From an uncultured Streptococcus sp. (GTDB taxonomy: Bacteria; Bacillota; Bacilli; Lactobacillales; Streptococcaceae): 25,371 nucleotides of DNA. The stretch lies in assembly GCF_959025735.1 (NCBI RefSeq), contig NZ_CAUFJQ010000013.1:1-25371 (forward strand), given 5' to 3'. The first letter of the stretch is position 1. Each line of letters opens with the position of its first letter. Positions 1 to 7,224 of the stretch are shown here, one piece after another. Made by a program: the position numbers and the translations under genes. The notes beneath the pieces are model-generated. The model saw nothing but the letters and a program-made list of their open reading frames with translations. It was not told where the DNA came from and made no database searches.

Positions 1-48
1 GTGGGACGACGAAATCGAATTCTAACGAATTACCGATTTCTGTCCCAC
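1..48. repeat. Dispersed-type streptococcal hairpin repeat
   Basis: Nested inverted repeat: GTGGGAC (1-7) pairs with GTCCCAC (42-48), GAAATCG (11-17) with CGATTTC (34-40), and AATTC (18-22) with GAATT (27-31), so almost the whole 48 bases folds into one hairpin. From memory, similar TGGGACAGAAATCG-type hairpins recur in mitis-group streptococcal intergenic regions; this was not searched. It lies 11 bases beyond the stop of the minus-strand ATPase gene and could act as its terminator or mRNA 3' end, but no clear T-tract follows on the minus strand. Confidence 0.6.
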
Positions 49-59
49 TCTCTTGATAT

Positions 60-749
60 TTAATCAACCTTTTCTACCTTTAGCAATTGGCCATGTTTTA
101 ATTCATAAATGGTATCTACATAGGTCAGGATGGAGCGGTCATGGGTCACCATGATGGCGCTCTTGTTTTTAGATTTGACCTCTTTTTGGATCAACTGGCC
201 GATTTCTTGTCCCCGATCCGGGTCTAGGCTAGCCGTTGGTTCATCGGCTAAAATGACCTGTGGATTTCCGATGAAGGCCCGAGCGATGGCTGCCCGTTGT
301 TTTTGCCCACCGGACATCTGATTCGGGTATTGGTGGTAACAAGCTTCGATGCCTAGATCTGCCAACAAGGCTTTGACTTCCTCTTGGCGTTTTTTCTTGT
401 CCTTCTCCCCTTTTAATTTGGCCACCAGTTCTAACTGGTCACCGATTTTCATATAGGAGAGGAGCTGGTGATCTTGAAAGATAAAGCCGAGCAATTCCAG
501 ACGTTTTTGCGTCCACTGGCCTTGGTTGAGGCCGGTCAAGTCTTGGCCAGCGATAGAAATCCGCCCCTCGTCCGCTGATAAGAGTAAACCAGCGATAGCT
601 AAGAGAGTGGATTTACCGGATCCTGAAGGGCCCAAGATCGCGACAAATTCGTTGGGTTCGACGCTTAATTTAAGCTGGTTGAGGACATGGTGCATCTGGT
701 TGCCATCGGCGTAGGATTTTCTGATATTTTCTAATGCAATAATAGCCAT
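60..749 (-). CDS. ABC transporter ATP-binding protein (MacB/HrtA-like)
   Basis: A 229-residue ATPase that should power the neighbouring FtsX-type permease at the inner face of the membrane. The full nucleotide-binding set is present: Walker A GPSGSGKST (40-48), Q-loop Gln92 in FQD, signature MSGGQ (145-149, Met for the usual Leu), Walker B VILADE (165-170) and the switch His in THD (202-204). An upstream in-frame ATG exists at 770, but I chose 749: GGAG lies six bases before it, and it begins one base after the permease stop, giving a translationally coupled pair. The family includes LolD, MacB and HrtA. The substrate cannot be read from the ATPase; haem/toxic-compound export (HrtA) or peptide/antibiotic protection are the usual roles. 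Confidence 0.9.
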   Translation of the reverse strand: MAIIALENIRKSYADGNQMHHVLNQLKLSVEPNEFVAILGPSGSGKSTLLAIAGLLLSADEGRISIAGQDLTGLNQGQWTQKRLELLGFIFQDHQLLSYMKIGDQLELVAKLKGEKDKKKRQEEVKALLADLGIEACYHQYPNQMSGGQKQRAAIARAFIGNPQVILADEPTASLDPDRGQEIGQLIQKEVKSKNKSAIMVTHDRSILTYVDTIYELKHGQLLKVEKVD

Positions 750-750
750 C

Positions 751-1854
751 TTATTCTCCATTTCCACCAATGACTTCGATTGGATCTACTTTTTTGATTT
801 TGACAAGGGACAAGGCACCACACAAGATAGAGGTCAGGATAAAGCTAAGCGAGATGGTGAGATTGTCTTTCAGGGTCATAAAGGAAGGGACGCTATTGGG
901 TAAAAATGGCGCCATTATAGTTGCCAGGCCAAGACCCAGCAGTACTCCGATAAGGGAGATGATGGTGAGTTGGGATAGTTGGACATAGGTGATCTGGCTC
1001 ATGGACATGCCAATGGCCTTCAAGACACCGAACTGTTTCAACTTCTGCAGGGTGAGGATATAGAAGAAGACCCCAAGAATGGCAGAAGAAGCGAGTAGTA
1101 GCACCCACGTGATCATCCGTAGCGTCAGGTTTTGAGCCTTGTAGCCAGGGATTTTATCGATCACCTGCTTCTTATCCGCCACCATTAAGTTGCTGGCTAG
1201 ATCGCTAGAAGGGATGTTTTTCTTAGTCACTAGGGTTTGGGCTTGCCATTGATAGCTTGGATCTGTTTTTTGCCGCATACCTGTGTAGGTTTCAGAGCTG
1301 ATAAAGCCAATCTCGCTGTAGCCGTATTTGGCATTTTTCGCGAAGGCCACGACCTTGAGTTTTTGCTTAGAGGTTTTATCGATCACGTGATCGCCGACTT
1401 GGATTCCCTCGTCCTCTTTGAAAGAACTATCCAGAATGACCTCGTTTTTCTTTAAGTCGGAGATCTTGAGGTCTGTATCTTCCATGATTGGATTGAGGAT
1501 TTCTTCTTCATTGTGATCGGTCGCGAAGTAGGTGATATCCAGAGTGTTGGAATCCTCTGATTTTGAGACGGTTGCCCGCTGGATGGACAAACCCGAATAG
1601 TCCATCCCCTCTATCTTTTGGACCTCATCTAAATCTTTCGCCGTAATGGTTGAAAAGGGGATAATCCCTTCTGAATCCGTCGAAAGGATGTAGTGCAGCG
1701 ACCCATAGTTATCGATTTGGGCCGATACCGAACGGCCCAGTCCATTTGTCAGACCGGACAAGAACACCACCATAAACATGAGGATGGTAATGAGGAGTTC
1801 AATCAGGATAAACTTCTTAGGTTGGTATTTAATTTCATTCCATGCGATTTTCAT
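751..1854 (-). CDS. FtsX/MacB-type ABC transporter permease (HrtB-like)
   Basis: A 367-residue permease with the standard MacB/FtsX layout: one N-terminal membrane segment (about 16-36), a large extracellular domain (about 40-245), and three C-terminal membrane segments (about 248-270, 294-318, 331-351). Between the second and third segments is the coupling region LKQFGVLKAIGMS, and the C-terminus VDPIEVIGG is typical of the family. The N-terminus MKIAWNEIKY resembles HrtB of Lactococcus and staphylococci, so haem or lipophilic-toxin efflux is a reasonable guess, not a demonstration. An upstream in-frame ATG exists at 1926, but the ATG at 1854 follows AAGGAGAACGAAT and is preferred. It is the first gene of a two-gene operon with the ATPase. 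No two-component system or regulator lies beside it. Confidence 0.85.
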   Translation of the reverse strand: MKIAWNEIKYQPKKFILIELLITILMFMVVFLSGLTNGLGRSVSAQIDNYGSLHYILSTDSEGIIPFSTITAKDLDEVQKIEGMDYSGLSIQRATVSKSEDSNTLDITYFATDHNEEEILNPIMEDTDLKISDLKKNEVILDSSFKEDEGIQVGDHVIDKTSKQKLKVVAFAKNAKYGYSEIGFISSETYTGMRQKTDPSYQWQAQTLVTKKNIPSSDLASNLMVADKKQVIDKIPGYKAQNLTLRMITWVLLLASSAILGVFFYILTLQKLKQFGVLKAIGMSMSQITYVQLSQLTIISLIGVLLGLGLATIMAPFLPNSVPSFMTLKDNLTISLSFILTSILCGALSLVKIKKVDPIEVIGGNGE

Positions 1855-1906
1855 ATTCGTTCTCCTTTTAGCACGGAGGTGCTCAAGTAGCTTGGCACCT
1901 AAACAT

Positions 1907-1962
1907 ACTCTACCATCATACCACAAGTGGGGGGATAATAGGGGGATGGTGTTTGGTAGAGT
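1907..1962 (-). promoter_or_regulatory. Promoter with flanking inverted repeats for the ABC operon
   Basis: On the minus strand there is an extended -10 box, TGG-TATGAT (complement of 1915-1923), about 60 bases before the permease start. No good -35 is visible, which fits an extended -10 promoter. A 9-bp inverted repeat flanks it: ACTCTACCA at 1907-1915 and its complement TGGTAGAGT at 1954-1962, with 38 bases between. One arm touches the -10/start region and the other lies upstream, which suggests an operator pair for an unlinked regulator. That role is inferred. Confidence 0.45.
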
Positions 1963-2050
1963 GTTTCAAAAACATTATTTTTTTTAGATACTTAAATGCC
2001 TATGAAACTGTTATTCTTCTTGTTAAGTAGACTCTGATACATATGGTTTG

Positions 2051-2059
2051 TGGTATACT
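2051..2059 (+). promoter_or_regulatory. Possible extended -10 promoter for the hydrolase gene
   Basis: TGG-TATACT at 2051-2059 matches the extended -10 consensus. It would give a leader of about 130 bases before the ATG at 2197. No convincing -35 is visible. Confidence 0.35.
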
Positions 2060-2196
2060 AGTCTTGTTGTGAATTTGAACTTTTGGTCGATGGTAGTAGT
2101 TGTTGTTTTTTTTATGGTGATTAATCTGATAATTACTTTTATTTCAACTTATAGATTGAACAAAAATCGTTATATAAAAAGAATAAAAGAGGTATT

Positions 2197-2946
2197 ATGT
2201 CTATTTCGTTTACTTATTGTGGAGTTGCATGTGGAGTCCTTTCCATTGATAATAAATTTTATATAGGAATTGATCCTGATTTATCTCCTAAAGGAACTTT
2301 AGTTCAGTTTAAAGGATTTGTGTCCGAGAAACAAACTAATGTCAATCATGATAAGTCTCTTCTTAATAAAGTTGATGTATGGCTAATTACTCATGGTCAT
2401 CAGGATCATTTAGATGATGTAGGAAAAAATTATTTAAAGGGTAAAACTGTAATTTCTCCTAATAAGAAAATCTTAAATGAGTTGTCTGGCTTAAATAATT
2501 TTATTTTAAAGTGGGGCGAAGAAAAGCAGTTTTCTATCGATGACTATCTTATTACTATCAAAGCGTTACCAGCTTATCATGCTAGTAATTACATTATGCA
2601 AAAAATAGTTGGTAAAGTTAATGGTTATCAAATATCAATTGCAAGTTCATCAGAAACTAAAGTGATTTATTTTACGGGTGATACTATTTTCTATCCAAAT
2701 TTAACAAAAAGTGTTCCAAAAAATATAGATGCTATTTTTGCTAATTTAGGTGCTGTAAAATCTGATTCGTTTGGTGGACCATTTACAATGGATTTGAAAA
2801 TGCTAAACCAAATGAATGATCTACTTCAACCTAAAAATATTTATCCAATTCATATTGAAGACTATAGTCATTATAATACGACAAATAAAGAAGTCGAAGA
2901 CGCAAACTATACGGTTTTATCTATTGGAGAAACTATTGATATCTAA
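2197..2946 (+). CDS. Metallo-beta-lactamase-fold hydrolase
   Basis: A 249-residue cytosolic protein (no signal peptide) of the UlaG/YtnP-like MBL-fold superfamily, expected to bind two divalent metals and hydrolyse an ester, lactone or phosphoester. The metal-binding set is visible: H-G-H-Q-D-H at 66-71, His128 in AYHASN, Asp162 in TGDT, and His219 in PIHIEDYSHY. The start follows AAAGAGGTATT. It is much more AT-rich than the sugar genes and stands alone between the ABC operon and a stretch of decayed genes, so it is probably accessory DNA. The substrate is unknown; the UlaG similarity (ascorbate-6-phosphate lactonase) concerns fold only, since no ula genes are nearby. Confidence 0.8.
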   Translation: MSISFTYCGVACGVLSIDNKFYIGIDPDLSPKGTLVQFKGFVSEKQTNVNHDKSLLNKVDVWLITHGHQDHLDDVGKNYLKGKTVISPNKKILNELSGLNNFILKWGEEKQFSIDDYLITIKALPAYHASNYIMQKIVGKVNGYQISIASSSETKVIYFTGDTIFYPNLTKSVPKNIDAIFANLGAVKSDSFGGPFTMDLKMLNQMNDLLQPKNIYPIHIEDYSHYNTTNKEVEDANYTVLSIGETIDI

Positions 2947-3093
2947 TTGATTAGATGAATAAATGTATAGTAGAAAAGTTTTTGAATAAACATAATCCAA
3001 AGTAGGTCTTAAAATAGAGTTTACTCGTCCCAATACTGATAAAGTTTGGGTAGCAGAGGTAGGATTTTTGTAGCTGTGTATTATGAAACTCGG

Positions 3094-3255
3094 ATGAAGA
3101 AGAGAAAATTTGTATTCTATTCGTTACTAGTAGTTCTGTTATTATCTTTCAGTGGCTTTCAGTACTAGAGGCATCAACGGATACATAATATTTTTGATGA
3201 AATATACTATGAGGAAAGTGATGTCGGAAGGTATTTGTCCGACATCTTTTTATGA
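3094..3255 (+). pseudogene. Signal-peptide/membrane-anchor gene remnant with in-frame TAG
   Basis: ATG at 3094 opens MKKRKFVFYSLLVVLLLSFS, a typical positively charged, hydrophobic signal or anchor sequence, but TAG at 3166-3168 ends it after 24 residues. The same frame continues for 28 codons (including IHNIFDEIYYEESDVGRYL) to TGA at 3253-3255, and the intrinsic terminator overlaps its end. The simplest reading is a short secreted or membrane protein broken by a nonsense mutation and probably also truncated. A genuine 24-residue peptide is possible, but no ribosome binding site is obvious. Confidence 0.4.
3220..3252 (+). terminator. Intrinsic terminator
   Basis: GATGTCGGA (3220-3228) pairs perfectly with TCCGACATC (3238-3246) around a 9-base loop, followed by five T. 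It would end transcription from the hydrolase gene and the stub at 3094. Confidence 0.75.
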
Positions 3256-3267
3256 ATAATCATCATT

Positions 3268-3314
3268 GTTACTTTTGTGCTTTTGATACGATATAATAAA
3301 AGCACGAAAGTAAC
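3268..3314 (+). promoter_or_regulatory. 17-bp inverted repeat enclosing a TATAAT box
   Basis: The arms at 3268-3284 (GTTACTTTTGTGCTTTT) and 3298-3314 (AAAAGCACGAAAGTAAC) are complementary except for one T/G position. The 13-base centre contains TATAAT at 3292-3297, with the next gene's GGGAGG and ATG just downstream (3330). A palindrome spanning a promoter is the classic layout of an autorepressor site, as in AbiE and other toxin-antitoxin operons. The gene it serves is now broken. Confidence 0.55.
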
Positions 3315-3329
3315 AACCGGGAGGCTGAA

Positions 3330-3646
3330 ATGATTCAAAAACAAATACAGGAAATGCTAGATCATCAGTCTATTATTAGAACATCGGATGTAGTTAAAAG
3401 TTGAAAGATGGATTGGTGCCGAAAGGTTATCAACTGCAACATGAATTGCCACTTAATGATAGTGGAACCAACGACTTTAGCATTTTGGTCTTGATAAAGA
3501 ATGGACTTTACCATAAAGTTATTACCAATTATCAAAACAGTATTGCTAGAACAATGAAAATCGGGGAAAGTAAGGAAGTTTTGTGGCCAATCATTGGAAA
3601 AACATATATAATTAGTGAGGTAATTAAATGTGGCTTGAATTTTTAG
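3330..3646 (+). pseudogene. Frameshifted small gene; N-terminus resembles an AbiEi-type antitoxin
   Basis: ATG at 3330 follows GGGAGGCTGAA and reads MIQKQIQEMLDHQSIIRTSD before TGA at 3402-3404. A second frame, open from 3398 to 3646, reads LKDGLVPKGYQ and then NDFSILVLIKNGLYHKVI to the end. The two frames overlap only at 3398-3401, in an AAAAG run, so either one indel broke a single gene or a deletion fused two. The first 20 residues resemble the start of winged-helix AbiEi-type antitoxins; this is a pattern judgement and weak. I do not recognise the second part. No AbiEii toxin follows; the next gene is an immunity pseudogene overlapping by 19 bases. Confidence 0.4.
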
Positions 3647-4080
3647 AAAAAATAGAAAGAATTGAATCTGGTTATGGGTAAAAGTTAAATTCTCCAATAG
3701 ATTTAGATAAAATTAAATCTCTTAGCAAAAATGAAATAGACGAAGTTAAAATATTTATAGAACAAGAATATTCACGATTTTTAATAAAAGAAAATGGTCT
3801 TGATTTTAATGGGAGTGTACTTTATGGTTTAAAAACAGATGATAATTGTTCTGCTGAGGTTTATGATTTCTTTGATTATAATAATATTTTGCATGAAGTT
3901 GAATAAAATAAACGGTTTGTTTTTATCGGAGAGAACAATATTAGTTGGTTTGTATATAATCCTAGTAACGATGAATATTTGGAATTAGATATGCCATCTG
4001 CGGAGGTAGTAGAGAAATTTAATTCTTTAGATGATTTACTTGAAAGTTTTCTTTCAGATACTATTGAATATGCCTCTTGA
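3628..4080 (+). pseudogene. YrhA-family (SUKH/SMI1-type) immunity protein, two nonsense mutations
   Basis: One reading frame from ATG 3628 to TGA 4078-4080 (150 codons) is unbroken by indels but carries TAA at 3679-3681 and TAA at 3904-3906. The translated text fits the YrhA branch of SMI1/KNR4-like proteins: MWLEFLEKIERIE at the start, KENGLDFNGSVLYGL in the middle, FVFIGENNISWFVYN after the second stop, and YLELDMPSAEVVEKFNSLDD near the end. Such proteins are immunity proteins for polymorphic (often LXG/type VII-secreted) toxins. No intact toxin gene is next to it. Ordinary TAA stops end many intact genes here, so readthrough is unlikely and this is a decayed gene. Confidence 0.75.
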
Positions 4081-4096
4081 AAAGATAGGTAAAATA

Positions 4097-4159
4097 TGAT
4101 AAATAATTTTCCAACGGCAGATATGGAGGCCTTCCAAAGAGAGCATAATGGAAACTAGA
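4097..4159 (+). other. 20-codon open frame, possibly a gene-end remnant
   Basis: ATG at 4097 to TAG at 4157-4159 gives 20 residues including FPTADMEAFQREHNG. The composition looks like the end of a larger protein, not a free peptide, and its place just after the immunity pseudogene would fit a leftover toxin tip. I cannot identify the family. Confidence 0.25.
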
Positions 4160-4169
4160 TGAAACAATC

Positions 4170-4198
4170 AAAAAAGCCACTCTCGTGTGGCTTTTTTT
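4170..4198. terminator. Bidirectional intrinsic terminator
   Basis: AAAAAAGCCAC (4170-4180) pairs with GTGGCTTTTTTT (4187-4198) around TCTCGT. It has A-runs on one side and T-runs on the other, so it works both ways: for the plus-strand remnants and for birA, whose stop is 13 bases beyond it on the minus strand. Confidence 0.85.
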
Positions 4199-4210
4199 CT
4201 ATACTTCATT

Positions 4211-5146
4211 TCACCATTTTGTCAAGGAGATTTCTCCACTATTGAGCCAGATTTCTTCTTGTTTATCCAATTGGACCAATAGTTGGCCAGTATCGGAGAT
4301 GTCTTTGGCGAGGCCCTGATAGGTCTGCTGGTTCTGCTCAAAAGTGACCGTTCGTCCTAAGACCAGGGAACGCTCTTTGTAGAGGTAGACCAGTTCATCG
4401 ATATCCGTTTGGAAAAATTCTTTCCAGATTTCGCAGATGAGGCTATTTCGAGTGATGGGGCAAGGCCCTTCAAATAAGGAACCAGCCTTGTTTTTTAGCT
4501 CTTCAGGGAAAGTAGAGATAGCCATATTAAAGCCGACTCCGATAATGACATCCGTGACAAGGCCAGTTTCAATCGAGGTAATGGCTTCGGTTAATATTCC
4601 CCCAATTTTTTTATTTCGGTAATAAATATCATTTACCCACTTGATATCGATATCGATCAGGGTCAGGTTTTTTATGGCCTTATAGATGGCTGCAGCGACC
4701 ATCAAGGTATAAGGAGGGAGCTCCGCAGGTGGTAGTTGGGGCTTGAGATGAAGGGACATATAGATGCCCCCTTGATCGGGACAGTAGTAGTCACGACCAA
4801 AGCGGCCCTTTCCAGCGGATTGGGAATTGGCCAGGTAGAGTGTATTGCCTTCATGATTGGCTTCCATCCCTAATTTGGCATCCAATTGAGTAGAGCTACA
4901 ATGTTCGTTTAGAGAAACGTTCAAGCGGGTGTTGCTTGCGATCACTTCAGGTAATAAAATGTCGCCTGAGACCAGTCTATAACCCTTCTTTTTTAGAGAT
5001 TCGATGACGACTCCATCTTTTTCCAGGCGCTGAATAGCTTTCCAGATAGAAGTACGAGATACGCCTAACTCCTTGGCTAGTTGCTCCCCGTTGACATAAT
5101 CATCTGCCTGAGAAAGGGTTTGAAAGAGGATTTCATGTGTTTTCAT
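4211..5146 (-). CDS. birA: Bifunctional biotin-[acetyl-CoA carboxylase] ligase / repressor
   Basis: A 311-residue protein that activates biotin with ATP and attaches it to the biotin carboxyl carrier of acetyl-CoA carboxylase, and is expected to repress biotin genes. It has an N-terminal winged helix (about 5-58, with NGEQLAKELGVSRTSIWKAI) followed by the ligase domain. The biotin-adenylate loop SAGKGRFGR is at 110-118, the catalytic KWVND at 169-173, then GGILTE (182-187) and GVGFN (203-207). A small C-terminal domain follows, so length and order fit group II BirA. The start follows TAGGAGGTCTT, where the TAG is the stop of the upstream repressor gene; the two genes are therefore one transcription unit and probably coupled. 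A functional link with galR is not evident. Confidence 0.92.
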   Translation of the reverse strand: MKTHEILFQTLSQADDYVNGEQLAKELGVSRTSIWKAIQRLEKDGVVIESLKKKGYRLVSGDILLPEVIASNTRLNVSLNEHCSSTQLDAKLGMEANHEGNTLYLANSQSAGKGRFGRDYYCPDQGGIYMSLHLKPQLPPAELPPYTLMVAAAIYKAIKNLTLIDIDIKWVNDIYYRNKKIGGILTEAITSIETGLVTDVIIGVGFNMAISTFPEELKNKAGSLFEGPCPITRNSLICEIWKEFFQTDIDELVYLYKERSLVLGRTVTFEQNQQTYQGLAKDISDTGQLLVQLDKQEEIWLNSGEISLTKW

Positions 5147-5154
5147 AAGACCTC

Positions 5155-6162
5155 CTAGCGACTGCTGTCTCGAATCGTCAGTTTGGTGGCTAATTTGACC
5201 ATATAGGGAACACTTGGTTGAGCCCCTTGAAAGGTTTGCCGCAGCATTTGAATGGCTTGCTTGCCCATTTCTTCCGTGTAGACGGTTACTGTAGAGAGGG
5301 CAGGAAAGACATACTTAGCAATCGATGTATCATTGAAGGAAATGAGACTGACGCGCTCAGGGACCGCGATTTGGTGCTCCTGTAGGGCACGAAGAGCCCC
5401 GACAGCCAAGGCATCACTAGCCATGAAAAAGGCAGTTGGCAAGTCGTCGCCCAATGTTTGTATCAGCTGTTCCATCATCTGATAACCCGAATCGGTCGAG
5501 AATTGACCAACAGAAACAAAGCGCTCCTCATAAAGTCCTTTTTCCGTGAGAAACTGTTGAAAGGTTCGTTGACGGGGATCCATCTGAAGTGGTGTCGCAT
5601 CTGCTGTCTCTTCCTGCCCGACCAAGAGCCCAATCTCCTTGTGGCCCTGCTCAAGGAAATGCTCGAGAGCGGTGATGACAGAATCTTCTAGATCGGTCGT
5701 CACACAGGAATGCCCTAAATAGAGGGTATTGCTATCGACAAAGATCAGGGGTTTGCCGTAGCTTTCTAGATCTCGAATGGTCTTGGGACTGAATTTCCCA
5801 AGAGCGATGATGCCGTCTGCCTCTTGAATCAAGGACCAATCGTCGTTATTGAAGATACGAAAGATCTCATAGCCTAATTCCTGGGCTTGTTTTTCTAACC
5901 CCATCCGAATGGCATAGTAGTAGAGGTCATCTAATTCTTCTTCGCGCGTGTACCATTCAAAAATGACGATTTTATGAAAATCCTCAACTGGTTGAGGCGC
6001 TGTTTTGCGGCTCTTCTTTTGGTAATGGAGGTCCTCAGCGATGCGAAGAATCCGACTGCGCGTGTCTTCACTGACCGATAAGGTCGCATCCTGGTTGAGG
6101 ACGCGAGAGACCGTTGCCTGAGAAACGCCTGCTTTTTCCGCAATGTCTTTAATCGTTGCCAT
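5155..6162 (-). CDS. galR: LacI-family repressor, galactose-type (GalR)
   Basis: A 335-residue LacI/GalR-family regulator. The DNA-binding helix-turn-helix is at the N-terminus (TIKDIAEKAGVSQATVSRVLN, residues 3-23), followed by a hinge and a periplasmic-binding-like effector domain (from about 65), with family-typical blocks such as FMASDALAVGALRAL and SLISFNDTSIAKYVFPALSTV. The start follows AAAGGATGAACT. It is transcribed with birA. Its gene is separated from galKTE by the raf operon and the GH3 gene, but the 16-bp palindrome at its own promoter is nearly the same as two palindromes before galK, which is the main reason for calling it GalR. The inducer is presumably galactose or a metabolite of it; this is not shown by the sequence. 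Confidence 0.82.
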   Translation of the reverse strand: MATIKDIAEKAGVSQATVSRVLNQDATLSVSEDTRSRILRIAEDLHYQKKSRKTAPQPVEDFHKIVIFEWYTREEELDDLYYYAIRMGLEKQAQELGYEIFRIFNNDDWSLIQEADGIIALGKFSPKTIRDLESYGKPLIFVDSNTLYLGHSCVTTDLEDSVITALEHFLEQGHKEIGLLVGQEETADATPLQMDPRQRTFQQFLTEKGLYEERFVSVGQFSTDSGYQMMEQLIQTLGDDLPTAFFMASDALAVGALRALQEHQIAVPERVSLISFNDTSIAKYVFPALSTVTVYTEEMGKQAIQMLRQTFQGAQPSVPYMVKLATKLTIRDSSR

Positions 6163-6190
6163 AGTTCATCCTTTATTGATTTCTACTTCC

Positions 6191-6232
6191 AGTATACTCT
6201 AAAAAATAGTAAAAAGAAATAAAATTTTACTA
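6191..6232 (-). promoter_or_regulatory. galR promoter with GalR-type operator (autoregulation)
   Basis: On the minus strand a -10 box TATACT (complement of 6191-6196) precedes galR by about 30 bases. Over the weak -35 region lies AAATAAAATTTTACTA (6217-6232), an imperfect palindrome matching the two 16-mers upstream of galK (TARTAAAAYTTTACTA). An additional half site TAGTAAAA is at 6207-6214. The operator overlaps the TAG stop of msmR (6230-6232). Autorepression by GalR is inferred from this match. Confidence 0.6.
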
Positions 6233-7063
6233 AATTTTATGTTTGCTACGATATTGGCTAGGAGTCAGTTGGCTATAGGCCTTAAAGGCTTTTGAAAAAT
6301 AGAGGGGATCTGAAAAGCCCACCGAGTAAGCTACAATCTTAATGCTTTCGTCCGTATTGGTCAGTAACTGTTGGGCACGCTGCATGCGGACCGAGTGCAA
6401 GAATTCCTTGGGAGAGATCTGGTGAAATTCCTTAAAGACAGTTGTCAGATAGGAGCGATGGACATTGAGGTCATCAGCGATCTCTTGAATACTCAAATGC
6501 TCTTTAGCGTAATGTGTCTCGATCACATGCTTGCAGGTCAGGTAGAGTTGATAGGTTGGAGATGGATAGCTCCGATGGATATCGGGAGCCACTTCACTGA
6601 TTAGAAATAGTAGTTCATAGATCTGCGAGAGGAGATGGAGTTGGTAGTGAGAAGTCATTTTCGAAGCCTCTGCCTTGTGGACGAGTCGCTCCATAAACTG
6701 GCCGATCTTTTCTGTTTCCACTTCTGTTTTCTTTAAAAAGCCTTTTTCATGCAGGGTTGAAAAACGCATGAAATCACTCACCTTGGTGCCACTGATGCCA
6801 ATCCAGTAGTAGGACCAAGGTTCTTCGGCATCGGCCTTGTAGTAGGTCACTTTATTTTTGGGGAGAAGAAAGAGATCCCCGGCCTCTAGGTGGATTTCTT
6901 TTTTATTGAAGTGGAAGACTCCCTTTCCCTTGGTAATAAAATGCAGTACAAAATTATCTCGGACGCTAGGACCAAATTCATAATTCTTCGGACAATCTTC
7001 GTAGCCATAAAAATCAAGGGCTAGGTCAATAGTGTCGGTTTGGTATTCAGAAAAGACTGACAT
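6230..7063 (-). CDS. msmR: AraC-family activator of the raffinose/melibiose operon
   Basis: A 277-residue AraC-family regulator. It has an N-terminal cupin-like sugar-sensing domain (about 20-110, with HFITKGKGVFHF and LEAGDLFLLPKNKVTYYKAD) and a C-terminal pair of helix-turn-helix motifs (about 190-277: IQEIADDLNVHRSYLTTVFKEF, then IVAYSVGFSDPLYFSKAFKAY, ending LTPSQYRS). The start follows AGGTAGGAGGTTCAACC. It is divergent from aga, the arrangement seen for MsmR of S. mutans and RafR of S. pneumoniae, which activate the adjacent alpha-galactoside operon in response to raffinose or melibiose. That role is assigned by family and position. Confidence 0.88.
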   Translation of the reverse strand: MSVFSEYQTDTIDLALDFYGYEDCPKNYEFGPSVRDNFVLHFITKGKGVFHFNKKEIHLEAGDLFLLPKNKVTYYKADAEEPWSYYWIGISGTKVSDFMRFSTLHEKGFLKKTEVETEKIGQFMERLVHKAEASKMTSHYQLHLLSQIYELLFLISEVAPDIHRSYPSPTYQLYLTCKHVIETHYAKEHLSIQEIADDLNVHRSYLTTVFKEFHQISPKEFLHSVRMQRAQQLLTNTDESIKIVAYSVGFSDPLYFSKAFKAYSQLTPSQYRSKHKI

Positions 7064-7083
7064 GGTTGAACCTCCTACCTAAC

Positions 7084-7092
7084 ATTTTACCA
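7084..7092 (-). promoter_or_regulatory. Possible msmR extended -10 promoter
   Basis: On the minus strand TGG-TAAAAT (complement of 7084-7092) precedes the msmR start by about 20 bases. It partly overlaps the small palindrome CATATATG (7091-7098), a possible regulator contact in the divergent msmR-aga region. Confidence 0.3.
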
Positions 7093-7117
7093 TATATGTC
7101 CAACAAAATTCTATTTT

Positions 7118-7131
7118 CGAAAGCGTTTACA
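7118..7131 (+). promoter_or_regulatory. cre (CcpA) site overlapping the aga promoter
   Basis: CGAAAGCGTTTACA differs from the cre consensus TGNAANCGNNNNCA only at the first base. Its end is TTTACA (7126-7131), a plausible -35. A -10 at the proper distance is poor (CATGCT at 7148-7153), as expected for a promoter that needs an activator such as MsmR. Carbon catabolite repression by CcpA is inferred. Confidence 0.7.
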
Positions 7132-7224
7132 TCAAGTAAAATAAAGACATGCTAAAAAAGAAAGTTATTGGAACTGAATTTAAAAATACATAGTGATATT
7201 ATTTCGGGCCCAATGGAGGAAGAT

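Larger units (their letters stand above)
2947..3329. other. Decayed intergenic stretch without an intact gene
   Basis: About 380 bases with no complete gene. It holds an open stretch of roughly 25 codons around 2993-3070 containing FTRPNTDKVWVAEV, closed by TAG; a signal-peptide-like stub at 3094-3168; an intrinsic terminator at 3220-3252; and a palindromic promoter region at 3268-3314. I do not recognise the origin of the first fragment. Confidence 0.6.

Noticed and set aside
2048..2266. Hydrophobic open frame overlapping the start of the hydrolase gene
   Set aside because: It would start at TTG without a ribosome binding site (or at an ATG near 2090, also without one) and overlaps the well-supported MBL gene by 70 bases; the hydrophobic run comes from a T-rich stretch.
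3365..3697. Antisense open frame over the broken small gene
   Set aside because: Phe/Asn-rich shadow of AT-rich DNA with no ribosome binding site; the plus strand shows better evidence of former coding.
3166..3906. Stop-codon readthrough or recoding at several in-frame TAG/TAA codons
   Set aside because: Intact genes in the window end normally at TAA and TAG, no recoding signal is visible, and the same stretch also has a frameshift, so decay is the simpler account.
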